From positions 1 through 13,837 of the forward strand of contig CABUEI010000049.1 of NCBI GenBank assembly GCA_902490585.1: DNA of 13,837 nt, read 5' to 3'. Below the pieces are notes generated by a model, which worked only from the letters and a program-made list of their open reading frames with translations, ran no database searches and was not told the origin of the DNA. The stretch is from an uncultured Oscillospiraceae bacterium (GTDB taxonomy: Bacteria > Bacillota > Clostridia > Oscillospirales > Ruminococcaceae). A program made the translations under genes and the position numbers. This document shows positions 12,651-13,837 of this stretch, piece after piece. Position 1 is the stretch's first letter; the number at the start of each line of letters is the position of its first letter.

Positions 12651-12679
12651 ATTTTACACTTTTCCAGGGGAAAATGCAA
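12651..12679 (-). promoter_or_regulatory. DUF2461 promoter with possible operator
   Basis: On the minus strand TTGCAT (12674-12679), a 17-bp spacer and TAAAAT (12651-12656). The spacer contains the perfect inverted repeat TTTTCC-AGG-GGAAAA (12660-12674), a plausible repressor site between the two promoter boxes. Confidence 0.55.
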
Positions 12680-12762
12680 GTGGGAATAAACGGACAAAAA
12701 GGGCATATAATTATAATGAAATATGTCGTGAAACGGCTTTATAATGCGGAAAGGTTGATGAT

Positions 12763-13239
12763 ATGAAACGTCATAACAAATGGCTTGATCTTGTACTTTA
12801 TATATTGTCGGCGGAGGTTATCGGAATGTCGTCGGGACTGCTTGCAGGCAGTTTTACCGAGTTTTTCCAGAAGTACGAACAACCTCCTTTACAGCCGCCT
12901 GCATGGGTATTCCCGGTGGTGTGGATAATACTGTATGCGGTAATGGGGGTGTCGGCACACCTGATACACTATAGCGATGCGGCGGTGAGTGTGAAGAGAA
13001 AATTGCTGACGATATACTGGGTTCAGCTGGTGGTGAATTTCCTGTGGAGTATAGTATTTGTGCGGTTTGAGGTGTTGTGGCTTGCGGTGGCGGATATAGC
13101 AATACTTCTCATTCTGATAGGAGCAATGATACTCGGATTCGGAAAAGTAAAGCATATTGCCGGCAATATAAATATACCGTATTTTTTATGGGTGGCGTTT
13201 GCGACTTACCTTAATGTAGCGACAATATTTGTAAATTAA
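12763..13239 (+). CDS. tspO: TspO/MBR (translocator protein) family membrane protein
   Basis: This 158-aa protein has five predicted membrane helices and the family signatures PPLQPPAWVFPVVWIILYAV (41-60), QLVVNFLWSIVF (88-99) and PYFLWVAFATYLN (139-151). TspO proteins bind porphyrins and other ligands in the membrane and are linked to tetrapyrrole handling and stress regulation. The exact role in anaerobic Firmicutes is not established. The length is normal and the tryptophan-rich ligand pocket looks intact. The ATG has GGAAAGG 8-9 nt upstream. Two overlapping TATAAT hexamers (12706-12711, 12712-12717) suggest a -10 box, but no good -35 box was found. It is divergent from the DUF2461 gene and followed by a good terminator. 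Confidence 0.94.
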   Translation: MKRHNKWLDLVLYILSAEVIGMSSGLLAGSFTEFFQKYEQPPLQPPAWVFPVVWIILYAVMGVSAHLIHYSDAAVSVKRKLLTIYWVQLVVNFLWSIVFVRFEVLWLAVADIAILLILIGAMILGFGKVKHIAGNINIPYFLWVAFATYLNVATIFVN

Positions 13240-13271
13240 CAGCGTTGTGCAATGCACAGTGACATCGCTGT
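13239..13271 (+). other. Compound hairpin right after tspO
   Basis: ACAGCG (13239-13244) pairs with CGCTGT (13266-13271) around an inner TGTGC/GCACA hairpin (13246-13258). No T run follows, so it may protect the mRNA 3' end rather than terminate. Confidence 0.4.
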
Positions 13272-13311
13272 GAATCAGCATTGTTATGCGGAAAATTGAA
13301 AATGTGCACGG

Positions 13312-13342
13312 AGCATCAATTTGTCACATATTGATGCTTTTT
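13312..13342 (+). terminator. Terminator downstream of tspO
   Basis: A 9-bp perfect stem AGCATCAAT (13312-13320) / ATTGATGCT (13330-13338) with a 9-nt loop is followed by TTTT. It fits termination of the tspO transcript about 75 bp after the stop. Confidence 0.8.
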
Positions 13343-13785
13343 GCTGTGTTTTGAACAATTTATAACAAAAAAGCACAACGGTTAAGAATTGAACAGATTT
13401 ATAATCATAAAAATTGAAGAAAAAATCGTCAAATGTAAGAAAATACAAAACAAGTAAATTTGTATGACGTGATTGTGCACAAGCGAAAACTGTAAAATTG
13501 TGCAAAAGAGAGAAAAAACGGGAAATAGCAAAAATAACTCAAAAAACAATGACAAATTTTGAATGTTTCTACGTTATATATATAGAACATTTTAAAGCAC
13601 TTGATCTCTTCAACGATAGCATTACAAAAAATGTAATAATATCATCGCATATTCCAAACTTATCCATAGAAAAATTAAGCACAAACCTTTTGACAATATG
13701 TGGAATAGAATTTGCAAACCATGTATATAAACTCTGAAAAAAACGAGTTATATAATTATCAAAACACAGGAAAAGAGGTAAAAGT
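13343..13785. other. AT-rich upstream region of the right-edge gene
   Basis: About 440 bp of strongly AT-rich DNA without a convincing gene. A 79-codon plus-strand frame (13498-13737) starts at TTG, lacks a ribosome site and is low in complexity, so I leave it out. The stretch holds the inverted repeat ATTACA/TGTAAT (13621-13637), a TTGACA (13690-13695) without a matching -10 box, and a TATAAT (13751-13756) that could be the -10 box of the next gene. Its length and composition suggest a sizeable regulatory region or leader. Confidence 0.4.
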
Positions 13786-13837
13786 ATGAAAAGCAAAAGA
13801 ATTGTAGCGGCGCTGTTGGCGTTTGCAATTACGGCAT
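13786..13837 (+). CDS. N-terminus of an exported protein (truncated by the window)
   Basis: Only the first 17 codons are present: MKSKRIVAALLAFAITA. The charged start followed by an Ala/Leu-rich hydrophobic run is the beginning of a Sec signal peptide or lipoprotein signal. AGAGG lies upstream at normal spacing and the ATG is clear. The product cannot be identified from this fragment. Confidence 0.7.
   Translation, partial: MKSKRIVAALLAFAITA

Noticed and set aside
12706..12745. Several TATAAT hexamers ahead of tspO as defined promoters
   Set aside because: None has an acceptable -35 box at 16-18 bp, and the one at 12740 would start transcription on the ribosome site. They are mentioned only within the tspO entry.
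13498..13737. 79-codon frame in the AT-rich right-hand region
   Set aside because: TTG start, no ribosome site, composition-driven sequence and no recognisable motif.

Overview
The window looks like chromosomal DNA from a strictly anaerobic, low-to-mid-GC Gram-positive gut bacterium of the Clostridia, most likely Ruminococcaceae/Oscillospiraceae. The grounds are a pyruvate:ferredoxin oxidoreductase, a cdaA-cdaR pair, lipobox-type lipoproteins, strong AGGAGG-like ribosome sites and near-consensus TTGACA-17-TATAAT promoters. The species call is inference only.

Left part (1-4650): the 5' end of nifJ reads leftward from a 427-bp divergent intergenic region. The other side carries a rightward operon of cdaA (c-di-AMP synthase), cdaR (its YbbR-domain regulator) and an MscS-family mechanosensitive channel. 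The operon ends at a good intrinsic terminator, followed by a bidirectional one. The usual third gene of cdaA-cdaR operons, glmM, is replaced here by the channel, which suggests joint control of turgor.

Middle part (4654-10498), all leftward, in three transcription units: (i) two tandem cyclophilin-type lipoproteins, the upstream one lacking the catalytic residues; (ii) nadA, quinolinate synthase; (iii) an 803-aa REC / HD-GYP / PAS / Cys-rich PAS-like / GGDEF protein overlapping by 4 bp an HPt phosphotransfer protein that carries an exact 30-bp in-frame tandem duplication. Each unit has a recognisable promoter with a 17-bp spacer.

Right part (10800-11760) is the unusual region. A perfect-consensus promoter is followed by three identical 199-bp units and then by a tRNA-Pro(UGG) gene that starts exactly where a fourth unit would start. 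Each unit opens with the first 21 nt of the tRNA and shares part of its anticodon arm, but then continues into about 140 nt with strong self-complementarity. The CTGCTTTG segment pairs with a distal CAAAGCAG, enclosing two further compound hairpins. The units lack a T arm and an acceptor 3' strand, so they are not tRNAs. They look like a tRNA-derived structured RNA or a small satellite-like repeat amplified in front of its parent tRNA. Just downstream, a 45-codon fragment resembling the C-terminus of a tyrosine integrase lies between two copies of the tRNA terminator, a likely scar of an old integration at the tRNA.

The rest holds a DUF2461 protein (leftward), a TspO/MBR membrane protein (rightward), an AT-rich 440-bp stretch with no convincing gene, and the first 17 codons of a secreted or membrane protein running off the right edge.
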